Shown here: in pieces, positions 22,571 through 33,437 of the stretch | How the letters are laid out: each line of letters opens with the position of its first letter | How positions within the stretch are numbered: position 1 is the stretch's first letter | From: Prochilodus magdalenae | Lineage: Eukaryota > Chordata > Actinopteri > Characiformes > Prochilodontidae | Assembly (NCBI GenBank): GCA_024036415.1 | Contig: JAMWET010001215.1 | Coordinates: 1 to 64,000, forward strand | Direction: 5' to 3' | Length of the DNA stretch: 64,000 nucleotides | Made by a program: the position numbers and the translations under genes | The notes under the pieces: generated by a model | The model's database searches: none | What the model was told of the DNA's origin: nothing | Seen by the model: only the letters and a program-made list of their open reading frames with translations

Positions 22571-23270
22571 ATACACTCATGATCCAGAGAGTAGTTGCAC
22601 AAATAGCTCCACCCAGAAAGAATCAACCCACAGGAATGGAACCTGGTGGGTACGTTTGACATCGTGAGACATGCGAATGCTTCACCTTTCACACTGGGAC
22701 CCGTACATGTAGCATAAGCAAGGACGGGCCTTATCGCTGTACCTGACTAACCCATGACTGCGGACATTCAGCAAGCCTCCATGAACCATCCCGTTAGTGC
22801 CAGCACTATTGGTAGACGGCTGCATGACGCAGGACTACATGCACACAGACCGTCACCGCGACTGCCCTTAACACCACATCAACTTTGCGAAAAGCTGCAA
22901 TGGGTGTCGTGCCAGACTGTCATGGAGTGACTCAGAATGGCACTGGGTCATCTTCAGTGCAGTGGCGAGTCCCGGTTTGTCTTGGTGGCCATTACCAACG
23001 AACCTGTGTGTGGATATGTTGTCATGCATCACATGTCCAGAAGGCCTGGTGTCACTCCAGCACCACCCCTACTCCTACCGAGTTGCATTAGCAAACATGG
23101 CGGCCCGACGCCATACTGAGAGGCACTACTTCTGTATGTGTAGCTCAATAAATATTGTCCATATCAGTCTATCCATATCTTATCAACAGTTATTGTTCCT
23201 GGTAACCTTTATCTCCCTTCTCAATACCACTGCAGTCCCACACCTCCTTTTCTTTTACTGATGAGTGTAT
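22571..23270 (+). mobile_element. Family A Tc1-derived element, near full length
   Basis: A 700-bp copy bounded by ATACACTCATGATCC on the left and ACTGATGAGTGTAT on the right, so the ends are inverted repeats and TA is a plausible target duplication. The + strand has transposase pieces in shifted frames: DCHGVTQNGTGSSS, then CHASHVQKAWCHSS after small deletions, and VALANMAARRHTE near the end. It lacks the segment that would carry the second and third catalytic residues. Non-autonomous. Confidence 0.87.
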
Positions 23271-23807
23271 TTTCTGCTATATGGAAACTGGGTAACACTT
23301 CTCTTGAACAAAGCTATACAGCACTCACATAGTCATATGGTTTCCCCTCAGCCCGGACATGTTTGGTGTCTGATGTTTGCTTCTTCAGTTTTAGCACGGG
23401 AGCTACAAGGCTAATGTTAACAATCATGTGAAAAAGTTTATTATGCTGTTGTATGCACATAAAAGACTCTTAAATGGATCTTTACACTGGAACTGCATAA
23501 CGGGTTAGGATAGTTTATGGTTTAATATAAACTTGGACGTCAGCTATGGCAACTGGCCACTATAATAGATCCACAAATTACCCAATACCACAGAGTTGGG
23601 TCAAAAAGATTGCTTCAACATTCACATACTTAAGTTTCCCCATGTATCTAGACACAGTTAGACACTGCCTGGTAAAAAATATCCATTTGGATTCAAATAG
23701 GCAAATACTTAAGAGACTTTGATTGGATAATTACTGCAGTGGTTAATATTATTCCATTACTAACAAATGTTTTAACCCTAACCCCTAACTTATGAAGTGA
23801 GCAGCTT
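23271..23807. other. Unannotated spacer
   Basis: AT-rich unique sequence. A short CCCTAACCCCTAAC run at about 23775 resembles two telomere-like units but is too short to matter. Confidence 0.35.
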
Positions 23808-24391
23808 CCCTTATGAAACGATAATATATGGCAATGTATTGGAAATAATACAAATAATAATATAATGTCATTTATGGGAAACAAGTGCATATATTTTGCA
23901 TATATTTATATAGTGATAAATATATTACAATATATTGTATAATACACAAGGAATTGCCGCTTTTCATATATTGTATGTATAGTACTATAATATATATTTA
24001 CTTATATATTGTAATATATTTCATTTTATATGTAATAGACATCATATGTATTTCTCCATATGTGTTTGCATATATAAATATTCTCACATATATAAAACTA
24101 TATATATTATCAAATATAAAACTATATATATATATGCAAACACATATGGAGAAATACATATAAAATGAAATATATTACAGTATATAAGTAAATATATATT
24201 ATACTACCATACATACAATATATGAAAAGCGGCAATTCCTTATGTATTATACAATGTATTGTAATATATTTATCATTATATATAAATATATGCAAAATAT
24301 ATGCACTTGTTTCCCATATATGACATTGTATTATTTAATATATTGCACTATATTTTCCAATACATTGCCATATATTATTGTTTCATAAGGG
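23808..24391. mobile_element. 584-bp near-perfect palindrome (foldback element)
   Basis: The left end CCCTTATGAAACGATAATAT and the right end ATATTATTGTTTCATAAGGG are inverted copies, and the arms stay paired across about 280 bp each. Landmarks occur in both arms: GGAAACAAGTGCATATATTT, AAGGAATTGCCGCTTTTCAT and TTTCTCCATATGTGTTTGCA. The centre is near 24100. It is strongly AT-rich, with no coding content. Likely a foldback DNA transposon; arm identity is high with a few small indels. Confidence 0.85.
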
Positions 24392-24399
24392 TTCTCATT

Positions 24400-25060
24400 C
24401 CTAAAACAACCACGTGGGAGGACTATCCTGGACATGATGCTACTGTGTTTCAGAGGAGTTGAATAACTGTCCAGCATCAAGCAAAGAAAACAACTGAAGC
24501 TAAAATGACTGAAATTGGGTTCAGAACTGCCCAGCTCATTACTAACACCTGGAATGACAGTCAAGAACCATCAACTTCATGGAAGATATGTAGTCGGAAA
24601 AAACCTGATTAAGCATGACGGGAGATTACTTTGTGAAGTCAGATGGGAATAACTGGACAGCAGAATTCACAGCTATGTTTAACAGTGATCAATGACCAGA
24701 GCTCTCGAGACTGAACAGTTGTTTGATCATAAGAAGACTAATCTGAGAAAAGGCTTTAACATTCTAGGGAGTATAAAGATTGCACTCTGGAACAATAGAA
24801 AAAGGACATCTGGTCTAATAAGTGTAGAATGACCCTTAACAGACATGCCAGGGTAACAGAGCACCCATCATACATAGTGCCCACTGTACAACCTTCTGGA
24901 GGTAGTGCTATCATTTACGGCTTCTTCAGTTGGTCAGCTTGAGGTTCAGCAATGTTATATGGTAATAAGGTGAAGTCAACTGACCACCTGAATGTGCTGT
25001 ACGACCAGATTATCCCATCATTTCATAGGGCTCAGACTGTGAAAAATTTTGAACATTAAT
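24400..25060 (+). pseudogene. Decayed Tc1-like transposon
   Basis: CTCTGGAACAATAGAAAAAGG/ACATCTGGTCTAATAAG corresponds to the transposase stretch W-N-x-x-K-x-x-W-S-D-E-S, the first catalytic aspartate region of Tc1 elements. Further on, CACCCATCATACATAGTGCC and TTCTTCAGTTGGTCAGCTTG follow the expected order. Stops and frameshifts break every frame. The C-terminal part appears deleted near 25030. Confidence 0.6.
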
Positions 25061-25239
25061 AACTGCTGCTAGAAGCCTGCAGTAAATATCTATTAAGAAT
25101 ATGAGAAGCGTTCAGTGTTTTGTGAGGCTGAGGAGGAAACGTCTGATTACTTTATGAAACAGTCTGAGATTAAATAAGCAGGATCTTTGGATGCAGGTGA
25201 AGCTTCCACATAGCATGGGGCAGCATTAAGCTCCATGGT
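25061..25239. other. Unannotated spacer
   Basis: No feature recognised. Confidence 0.3.
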
Positions 25240-25690
25240 AGGTACAACTGCTCAGGAATGCTGGCTGGCAGTAGCACAGATTAAGCAATAGCACCAGGTC
25301 CTAGGACAGAGCCCTGAGGAACGCCATACCTTTGTGTGAACAGACATTTCACTTTTTTAGATTTATAAACTGATAGTCCTATAAGGTTTCCTAGCCTGTC
25401 TAGTCAGACAGAGTGGTCTATCATGTCAAAAACTGCACTAGGATCAAGCAAAACCAGTAAAGACACGTCTCCTTTGTCACTAGAGCGGTCTCGGTACTAT
25501 GATGCCGCCTAAATCCAGGCTGTGGATCAGTGGAGACTGTAGATACAAAAACAGAATCACCAGACACCTCATCTGTTGTCTCCTCAGAGGTGCCGTGGCC
25601 ATTCTGAAGCAAATATGTGGGGACGTTAGGCAAAAATTCAAAAGCAGCCCCTCCAACCAGAATTCATCACCGTTACAGTTATAAATAAGC
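25240..25690. repeat. Unclassified dispersed fish repeat
   Basis: AGCCCTGAGGAACGCCATAC, GTGGTCTATCATGTCAAAAAC and CTAGGATCAAGCAAAACCAG resemble text I associate with a dispersed fish repeat, but I cannot assign its class. Both strands have only short open frames. Confidence 0.3.
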
Positions 25691-26154
25691 ACCAACAAAA
25701 AATGTCAAATGCAGAAATAAAGATTTTGTATCACAGAAGTTCACATTATATTCTATTCACACTATATTATATTCTTAAAATAATAGTAAACAACATTAAA
25801 AATGTCATTAAAAATATATATACACACTGGCCTGGGGCCCCAAGCACTTGCCTGCCATGTCTGATGGAAAGCGACGCTTCTGCTTAGGCTGGTGTCATGT
25901 TATAAGTGACTAGCTGACATCAAGCTTGAAGCGTCATCGCTGGGCTATAAATTCGACTGCTCGGCTAGCCAGTGCAGCCCCCAGTGTGTGATGATCTTCA
26001 TGCAGTTTGCTCAATGCCAAAAGTCATTGCTAATAAGCTTCCATTACTGGTTAGCTAAATTAGCATCTTAGCTCTAATGTACATTACAGCAAATCTCAGA
26101 CACCAAAAGTGCCTTGGCTAATCAGCTGTATTCCATAAAAGAGAGGTAACTGAT
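25691..26154. other. Unannotated spacer
   Basis: AT-rich to about 25825, then unique sequence. No gene recognised. Confidence 0.3.
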
Positions 26155-26940
26155 TTAATTTTGGATGTATATGAACTCAACGCAACATCCTTCAATGACC
26201 TGAAGGAACCTTCCTTCTTTAACACAGTGAGATTGGCTTGAACATACCGTGTCTGATGGCTGTTTGGGGACTGTAGTGGAAAATGTACATTCATGTTTTC
26301 CAGCAGCTAGCCGGCCCTGGCGAGGCTGTAAATTCACAGATATTATTGGGGGAACAGTAAAAGAGGCCAGTGCAGGCCATTTTTCTGCAGCTGCGGCAGC
26401 GGTGAAGGTGAATTTCTCTCGGTTCAGAGAGGAGGCGCGAAATTCTCAACAGGGTGCTCCTGTTGCTCTGGGCAATGTCACTGTATTAGCATCTCCTTGA
26501 TGGCTTTGAACATGCTAAGCTAAATTCAGCGCTCATATTCATCTGCAGTCTCTTGAAGTATGCTTCCTTTGCAGCAGGCCGTTTTTTTTCCCCACCCTTT
26601 CAAATACTCTTGCACATTTCACTCCTTCAGTTTCATCATCTGTTTTATCTGAGCATGTGCTGAATTCTGGATTGTTCTGTAGAACTCGCCTGGGCACCAG
26701 ACTGTTGGCAGCGTCTGGGTTTGTACCATCCGGTCTGTCTGCTACGTCGTAATGAAGTTGGATACAAAGGGTGGAAGGAAGGCCAGAACATCTTTCCACC
26801 TTCATGAGACATTTGCAAAGCTTCAAACTGCTCGTGTGCTTCATTAATTATTCGGAATGTTTGTTCGAGCTGTGTTTTGGTGCCATAGCTTAGCTACCAA
26901 TTCTCAAATTTCTAAGAATTTGTTCATTTCATGTTGCTAA
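26155..26940. promoter_or_regulatory. Unique sequence, possible conserved non-coding DNA
   Basis: Balanced, non-repetitive sequence without an exon. About 26240-26560 (including TGTAAATTCACAGATATTATTG and TCTGCAGCTGCGGCAGC) looks like enhancer DNA, with E-box (CAGCTG) and AT-rich sites. Conservation is untested. Confidence 0.22.
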
Positions 26941-27059
26941 TTCCCAGCTTTAGGGCTAGAGGGCTAGTTAGGATTAGGACCATGGTTAGGTTTAGGTTTT
27001 GAGGTTAAAATAAAAGAATCAGTTCAGGCAAAAATGCTAGTGTTGAATTCGAGACAACA

Positions 27060-27117
27060 TCAGTTGTAAAAAGCTCTATATAAATACACTTGATTTGATT
27101 TGACTTGATTTAGTGTT
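27060..27117 (+). mobile_element. Non-LTR element 3' end with TTGATT tail
   Basis: AAAAGCTCTATATAAATACAC followed by TTGATTTGATTTGACTTGATTT is the usual 3' end of an L2-like or related fish non-LTR element: a short conserved end, then a pentamer-repeat tail. Upstream parts are not recognisable. Confidence 0.5.
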
Positions 27118-27149
27118 GCCAAAAATTAATTAAATTCAACAGAAAATAG

Positions 27150-28260
27150 AATTATGCTAGTTGGTCTGGTCCTTCATACTTAAAGCGAGTGTTACGGTTT
27201 GCCTAAGGAAACATTAGCTTGAAATGACCAAATATTTAACGTACATAAACCATATTGAACATATCTGGGGCAGATTCTTATTTGTTTTGACATAAGACAG
27301 AAATTTGCAATGAAGATAAAATACAGGCTTATGATTTTTATTCTTAAAATCATAACTCATATAGTTCATCCACAAAATGTAGCTTGCTAGCAAGCAAGAT
27401 AGCTAGCTAGCTAAACAAGTAATCCTAGACCCCTACATGGTTTTCCCCTCATCCTTAAACAATATAACCTAAAGGCTAATGTTCCTAAAAATGAATGAAA
27501 GTGAACAACAAAATATTTGCTAGTTAGTCTGTAGGTCCTGCACAGTTACAGTTTGTGTTTTAATGTAACACAGAAACTTGTAATGAGAAAAATACAGGCT
27601 TGTATAAGCCTATATATCAAACACATCATTCATCCACACAATGAAACTTACTAGCAAACAAATAGATTATTGATTACTAAATCATCTTAGAGCCCTGAAC
27701 AGTTTAAACAATGCCTTCATGCTCAAACAGTGTAACTGTGTAAATGAAGTGAACAGGAAATGCAGTTTTGCTAGTTAGTCAGGTCCTTCACAGATAAAGC
27801 GAATGTTACCATTTGTGCGAGTGAAATGTTAAGCTGAGTTTAAAATAAAGTGTTCCCAACTTTAAGATATACGTCCTCTTGTACATTTTTCTTACTTCTT
27901 GGAGCATTTTTTAAAAACACATTGTTCATCCACACAATGCAATTGCTAGCAAGGTAGCTAGCTGATAAGCTTAGCAAAGTTTTGGAGGTCTGTGTGGTTT
28001 AAATTTTGCCTTCCTATTCAAACAGTGTGACTTACAACATACATGTAATGTATGAATCCTGATAGCAGGAGGATAGCAAACTACACACAACATAGACTGC
28101 TAGCAAGCTAGTTAGCCAGCTTAGCAAGTAATCTTGCAGCTCTGTATAGGTTAAATTAAACCTTCCAACTTAAACAACGTAACCTACACATGTATGTAAT
28201 GTATAAATTCTGATAGCAAGAGCATAGCGGACCACCTTTGGCCCACTAACAGCAAAACTA
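27150..28260. repeat. Degenerate tandem duplications, ~180-370 bp units
   Basis: Four diverged units share an ordered set of phrases. GCTAGTTGGTCTGG / GCTAGTTAGTCTG / GCTAGTTAGTCAGG recur at about 27154, 27520 and 27769. AATACAGGCTTATG and AATACAGGCTTGTAT recur at 27321 and 27590. GCTAGCAAG near GATAGCTAGCTAGCT recurs at 27388, 27945 and 28100. AATTCTGATAGCAAG-type phrases recur at 28057 and 28206. Spacing is irregular, so this is an old array. Confidence 0.6.
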
Positions 28261-28315
28261 ACAGCCTACTAGCATTTCGCTTACAGGCAGGTAAGAGTAT
28301 TAGACAAAAGAGTAT

Positions 28316-28922
28316 TAGTATGGACACTTACTGTATGTATTGTATATCTTAACTTCTGGACACTCTGGACACTTACTGTATATGCTGTACATCTGAACTC
28401 CTGGACACTCTCAGACACTTTACTATATATACTGTACATCTGAACTCCTGGACACTCTCAGACACTTTACTATATATACTGTACATCTGAACTCCTGGAC
28501 ACTCTCAGACACTTTACTGTATATACTGTACATCTGAACTCCTGGACACTCTGGACACTTTACTGTATATACTGTACATCTGAACTCCTGGACACTCTGG
28601 ACACTTTACTGTATATACTGTACATCTGAACTCCTGGACACTCTGGACACTTACTGTATATACTGTACATCTGAACTCCTGGACACTTTCAGACACTTTA
28701 CTGTATATACTGTACATCTGAACTCCTGGACACTTTCAGACACTTTACTGTATATACTGTACATCTGAACTCCTGGACACTCTGGACACTTACTGTATAT
28801 ACTGTACATCTGAACTCCAGGACATTCTGGACACTTACTGTATATACTGTACATCTGAACTCCAGGACACTCTGGACACTTACTGTATATACTGTACATC
28901 TTTAACTACTGGACACTCCACT
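28316..28922. repeat. 45-bp minisatellite array
   Basis: About 13 copies of a 45-48-bp unit: TACTGTACATCTGAACTCCT, GGACACTCTGGACACTTACT, GTATA. Units with CTCAGACACTTTACTATATA are a few bases longer. On the minus strand the 45-bp form encodes the 15-residue repeat MYSIYSKCPECPGVQ, with longer units shifting the frame; I treat this as spurious. Confidence 0.95.
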
Positions 28923-28954
28923 CCACTTAAATACCAATATATCTATCTATATAG

Positions 28955-29150
28955 ATGGACAGTCTTCTGCCAATGCCCCTGATGCTAACAGGATGACTCA
29001 TGGAGGCGTCAGTGCTCGCTGATTCTCTGCTATCATGGCTATTTTGTCAGCCAGGTACAGCAATAATGGCCGTCCTTGCTTACGTCACATGTATGCCCTG
29101 AGTGAGAAACTTGAATCATGCAACCTACACACCAAGTGTCAATCCTCCAT
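28955..29150 (-). mobile_element. Family A Tc1-derived element, terminal fragment
   Basis: GTCTTCTGCCAATGCCCCTG, AACAGGATGACTCATGGAGG, CAGCCAGGTACAGCAATAAT and CGTCCTTGCTTACGTCACATG keep the order seen in reverse-oriented family A copies. It stops before the AATAGCTGCACCC terminus. Confidence 0.7.
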
Positions 29151-29186
29151 GGATCCTATTTATGCAACTTTTGGTGATGAGTGAGT

Positions 29187-29237
29187 TGTTGTTATTCTTC
29201 TTCTTCTTCTTCTTCTTCTTATTATTATTATTATTGC
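29187..29237. repeat. (TTC)n(TTA)n microsatellite
   Basis: About eight TTC/CTT units followed by about six TTA units. Confidence 0.95.
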
Positions 29238-30098
29238 TGTTATTAGCTTACAGCAAGTGGTCCAAAACTGCTACTGGGCCATACAAATGCAAGATAGGGG
29301 GGGATAATAACGTCCATAGTGAAACCACCAATGGAAATAAATCCACTAAACTGGAACCTGGAGACACCTTAACCAACAAACGGGACAAACACAAGAGGAA
29401 TGAATACATGGGGAAATGAACAAGATACACCTGGACACAATTACAGGTGGGGCAACAGATAGGATGCAGGTGAGGGGTAGGACAAAGGGTTTGAGCAAGG
29501 GAGGGACAAAAAAACTGAAACAAAAAACACATGGCCAGAGATCTGAGAACACAACACACTACTACATGTGTTAATGCACAATGCCTGTTTATTTGCTGAA
29601 TTTTACATATTGGAGAAAACGACTGTGATGCAACGAATGTCTGGAACAATATCAGCAAACAAATAGAAAATGTTCCCTGAAATTTCCAACAAAATAAAAA
29701 CATAGCATAATGTTAACTCGCTGCAGAAGTGTATTTGTCGTCTGCACGTGCTGGGATGGCACAGATTTATAGTATTCCCAGTATTTGGTGCTGTGACTGC
29801 ACTGATATGCACTGATAATGTCAGTGGCAGGCAGTTTTATTCTGCAGCTCCGTTAGCCATATTTGCTTACATGCCGTCTTCCCCGTATAAATGAGGCAGT
29901 CTCTCGTCCAGTCAGAAAGCTGGTTGTCAATGCTGGCAAATGTAGAAATGGCCATAAGTGAAAGCAGACTGTGAAGAGGATTAGCCAACAGTGCTGTCCA
30001 GGCGGATCTCAACCCACAGTGTTTTACATCCACAAATATGGAGGCCATTCCTTAGCTATAAGGCCTAACGCTGTTACTTTCAGACAGTAGGTTTTATA
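29238..30098. other. Unannotated; possible dispersed repeat at left
   Basis: About 29350-29520 (AACGGGACAAACACAAGAGG, AACAAGATACACCTGGACAC) resembles a dispersed fish repeat I cannot classify. The rest is unique. Minus-strand frames here are low-complexity in character and show no domain. Confidence 0.3.
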
Positions 30099-30352
30099 TA
30101 TCATCGCTGTCCAGAGAAAAACAGGTATCTCCAAAATGGCAACTTTACAGGAGAGGCCAAAAACCTCTTTTAATTTGAATGGAAGTCAATGGAACCAGAC
30201 GTCTTTCCAAGCAGTTTTGGGTCATTTCTGTGAGTCCATTCTTTATGAAATTCACAGCCAGTGTAAACAGCAGCTCATGTGATCCAATGAAGCATACAAG
30301 TAAAAATCAACAAAAATGGAGATACATGTTTTTCTCTGGACAGCGACGAAAT
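30099..30352 (+). mobile_element. Family E MITE (copy 3), near complete
   Basis: 254 bp. The left end is TATCATCGCTGTCCAGAGAA and the right end TCTCTGGACAGCGACGAAAT; together they form an inverted repeat of about 35 bp (TIR continues through AAACAGGTATCTCCA). The interior has the sub-terminal GGAGAGGCCAAAAACCTC and the middle GTAAACAGCAGCT. No coding capacity. Confidence 0.82.
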
Positions 30353-30630
30353 GACTTTTTGTAACACTTCCTTTTTTGACTCTACATTTATTCCAAGACA
30401 CTCTGTTAACTTAATTATACTCAGGAAATCAATGGGATTTGATCAGGGGTGCCCAAACTTTTGTCTGTTTGATTTAACATGTATCATTATTCTCATTAAT
30501 ATATTTGTGCCCAGTTCATATTATACCTCAGTTCATTCAGATAACCTCTTTCTGCAGGCTGTCCAGTGGCAATGCCGCCATTGATGGATATTTCTATTAC
30601 TAGAATTACTAGGTGACTAGGTTACTAGGT
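30353..30630. other. Unannotated spacer
   Basis: Contains CAGGGGTGCCCAAACTTTTG (about 30445), a phrase common in dispersed vertebrate repeats. No gene. Confidence 0.3.
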
Positions 30631-30843
30631 GGTTGGTGTAGCTCAGTGGGTAACACCACTCTACTCAGGGTGCCACCTCTACATGTGGGAGACTGGGGTC
30701 TGAATCCCAGTCTGGGTGACTATGCTGAGCTACACCAATAAGAGTCCTTGGGCAAGACTCCTAACACTACACTGGCCTACCTGTAATCATTAACCTTGTA
30801 AGTCGCTCTGGATAAGAGTGTCAGCTAAATGCCGTAAATGTAG
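30631..30843 (+). mobile_element. Family B tRNA-derived SINE
   Basis: Full-length copy: GGTTGGTGTAGCTCAGTGGG (A box), GGGGTCTGAATCCCAG (B box with one change from GTTCGAATCC), then GGGCAAGACTCCTAACACTA and AAGTCGCTCTGGATAAGAG to AAATGCCGTAAATG. Confidence 0.9.
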
Positions 30844-30867
30844 AATTATTTAAAATACATAAACTCA

Positions 30868-31150
30868 CCTGTGACTGAAACATACCTAGTAGGGTGTGAT
30901 ACCTCCATGTACACTAATAACAGCTGCGATTTGGCATGGACTGGACAAATTTCTAGATGTGGGCCACATCAATGTACATTCACTCTTGCATTAAAGAATT
31001 GCGCAGTTGGTTCGGATTTGGTGGATGCCTTCCCTTGCACAATCCTGAGGAGAACTTCCTGTAGACTGGGTTTGTGCCCCTGCTGGTAGACCTATATGAC
31101 TGTGTGCATCCATACACCTGTAAATTCAGCTACTTCCTTCCTTTAGCCAG
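30868..31150 (-). repeat. Family F, unclassified dispersed repeat
   Basis: Reverse complement of this stretch matches 56440-56612 through GAAGTAGCTGAAT, CAGGTGTATGGA, TCTACCAGCAG, CCAGTCTACAGGA, GGAAGGCATCCACCAAATC and CATTGATGTGGCC. The copy here is longer by about 100 bp. Neither copy has clear ends or a coding frame. Confidence 0.65.
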
Positions 31151-31283
31151 TCATTAACATCTGCTTTGGATCCATTTCCCACACATGGAACGAGACATTC
31201 CCTGCACTGTAGCACCTCCTCTCAATCTATGAATCCCGTCACTCACACCCCTCAGGTATTTATATCTCCATCATCCTTGGGCA

Positions 31284-31297
31284 GCGCCATCTGCAGG
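31284..31297 (-). promoter_or_regulatory. CTCF-type motif (reverse)
   Basis: On the minus strand this reads CCTGCAGATGGCGC, matching CCASYAGRKGGCRS at all but the third position. It faces the forward motif at 16408 about 15 kb away. Occupancy is inference. Confidence 0.38.
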
Positions 31298-31681
31298 AGC
31301 CTGAAGTTACTACCACCTTAAACACACAAGGAGCTTGTTTGGAGCCCAGCTTTGGAATTTTCCATTATTGCAAAATCACATTTTATTAATAGTAAAAGTT
31401 AATATGAATTATTATTATCATCATCACATGGTATGCCGGTGCAGAAACAGGCATGATAAGATTTGCCTCTATTAAATCTGGACTGTATCCAGTTCCACAG
31501 AGGGTGGGTGGGTGAGAAATGTAATTGGAGACATGCCATGTCTGCTTTTGATAGGCTGGAGAGAAATAGCCCTCTCTTGTAGCGATGTTAGCGTCACAGA
31601 GTGTGCGATGGCGACACGTCAGCAGTCCTGCTGGAGTTTTATTTTATTTAATCCAGTGTTGGGTGGGATGGGGTGGCAGGG

Positions 31682-31682
31682 T

Positions 31683-31719
<37 letters not shown>

Positions 31720-31768
31720 GTGGGGGGGGGGGGGGGGGGGCGGTGTACGAGGGGGGGGTACAGGCGGT

Positions 31769-31812
<44 letters not shown>

Positions 31813-31918
31813 AATGGGGGGGGGAGAGGGGGGGGGGGTGGGGGGGGGGGGGGGGGGAGGGGGTGGGGGGGGGGGGGGGGGGGGGGGGTTGATGGGCGGG
31901 GAGCGTTGCCCCAGGGGG
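31682..31918. repeat. Poly-G tract, ~235 bp
   Basis: Runs of up to about 36 G with a few interruptions (TGTGG, CGGTGTACGAGG, TACAGGCGG, TAATGG, AGAGG). It could form multiple G-quadruplexes and would be very hard to replicate or sequence. Its exact length is doubtful. Poly-Gly and poly-Pro frames across it are spurious. Confidence 0.9.
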
Positions 31919-32741
31919 GGGGACTGTTCTGGGGGGTTGATAACTTTAGCTCTCATCCTGCGGCTTGTCTGTCAGCTCTGACACGGTAATATCTCCCCAG
32001 CCCTCTGTTTCCTACTCACTTTCATTTATTTTAAAATACCATTTCACACCCTGCTGCCTTTAACTAGGCATTATACAGTGTTTTGGGGCGAGCCGGATAG
32101 ATTGAATCGTGACAGAGACAGCGTCTCTCTGCTGCCGCTGAAAAATAGCGGAATATTGTCAATGGCAATGACTCGACTCTATAAAATGGCACAAAGACTG
32201 AAGATGATGATGCCCCCCTCCACCCCCCCTCTCCCCCTTGCCGCCTATTCTACCCTTCCATTTGGTGTATGTGTATGAAAGAGAGCTGGAGAGATTGTGT
32301 GTTCACTGCTCCACTCGTTCAAATCCACTCCGCCTGTCAAAACAATATCAATCGCACTTCACGTTCTCTCTGTTCGATTGCGCCAAAAAGGGGAACGCTG
32401 CGCCAGAGAATTGCTTCTCAATTGCAGAAATTGAACATTTCCCCTCGCCTTCTAGGATACCTCTCGAATGTACACAAATCCAGGGTAGGCTTATAATAAG
32501 CAAGCTTGGCTTTTAGCTACAGTACTAAAAAATCTCTTGGGCAAATTTTTACATTTTGCAAAAATTGAAAATGAACACATATACAGTAATAACGTTTCAT
32601 GAAGGCTGACTTTAATGTGGTGTTGAATTTCAAATTCCCCAAAAATTTCAAAAATTTACATTTTTATCTTTTTTGCTACAGGCCCGGCTTGCGTATTGTT
32701 TTGAAAATGAACCCTTAATTAAAATCAGGCTTTAAAATATA
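31919..32741. promoter_or_regulatory. Unique sequence, possible conserved non-coding DNA
   Basis: About 32080-32470 is unique and balanced: for example ATAGCGGAATATTGTCAATGG and CTCTCAATTGCAGAAATTG-like stretches. No splice-bounded frame. About 32530-32700 is AT-rich and featureless. Confidence 0.22.
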
Positions 32742-32958
32742 TACATTTACGGTATTTTGCTGATGCGCTTATCCAGAGCGACTTACAAGGTTAAACATAT
32801 TACAGGTAGGCCAATGTAGTGTTAGGAGTCTTGCCCAAGGACTCTTATTGGTGTAGCACAGCATAGTCACTCAGCCTGGGATTCGAACCCCAGTCTCCCA
32901 CGTGTGGTGGTGGCTACTTGGCAGGTAGTGGTGTTATCCGCTGAGCTACACCAACCAC
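32742..32958 (-). mobile_element. Family B tRNA-derived SINE
   Basis: Minus-strand copy. TAGCTCAGCGGATAACACCA (A box) and GGGGTTCGAATCCCAG (B box) make the head. The tail ends AAGTCGCTCTGGATAAGCGC and CCGTAAATGT. Confidence 0.9.
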
Positions 32959-33031
32959 ATATACGAAAACAGCTGACCAACCTTTAACGTCAGTTTAATT
33001 TTTTTGAGTTTTCATTTTTTCAGTCAATATT

Positions 33032-33437
33032 TACACTCATCATCAAAACAATAGCCGCACCCAGAGGGAAGTGTGGGAGTTGGGTGCTATTGGGAAGGAA
33101 GATAAAGGTTACCAGGAACAATAAACCAGGATAACTTTAGATGTTGAATCATGTTAAATTTATTGAGCTACCCGTATGGAAGTAGTATCTCTCAGTATGG
33201 CGTCGAGCAGCCATGTTTGTTAATGCAACATGCCAGAGGTTCCTAATGGCGTCCTATGATAATCCATCCCATGTAGCTTTAATATTCTCACACAGTTCCT
33301 GCAGATGGTGCGGTAGGGGTGGAGGTGGAGTGACACCAGGCCTTTTGGGCAAGTGACACATTACAACAAACCGTTCATGTGCATGTAGTCCTGCGTCGTG
33401 CAGCTTTCTGCCAGTGGTGCTGGCACTAACAGGATCC
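33032..33437 (-). mobile_element. Family A Tc1-derived element, 3' part
   Basis: Starts ACACTCATCATCAAAACAAT/AGCCGCACCCAGAGGG (terminus) and continues with the reverse transposase segment through CATGTTTGTTAATGCAACATG to GGTGGAGGTGGAGTGACACC. It then skips to GTCCTGCGTCGTGCAGC. It breaks off after GGCACTAACAGGATCCC, so one terminus is missing. Confidence 0.82.

Noticed and set aside
23774..23790. Interstitial telomeric repeat
   Set aside because: Only two imperfect CCCTAA units.
28514..28899. Cys-containing 15-residue repeat protein on the minus strand
   Set aside because: The 45-bp minisatellite is stop-free in that frame; units of other lengths break the phase.
29248..29703. 151-codon minus-strand frame
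   Set aside because: Overlaps a microsatellite and a dispersed repeat; Cys/Phe/Leu-rich without any recognisable domain or splice logic.
31512..31989. Poly-Gly and poly-Pro frames
   Set aside because: Produced by the poly-G tract.
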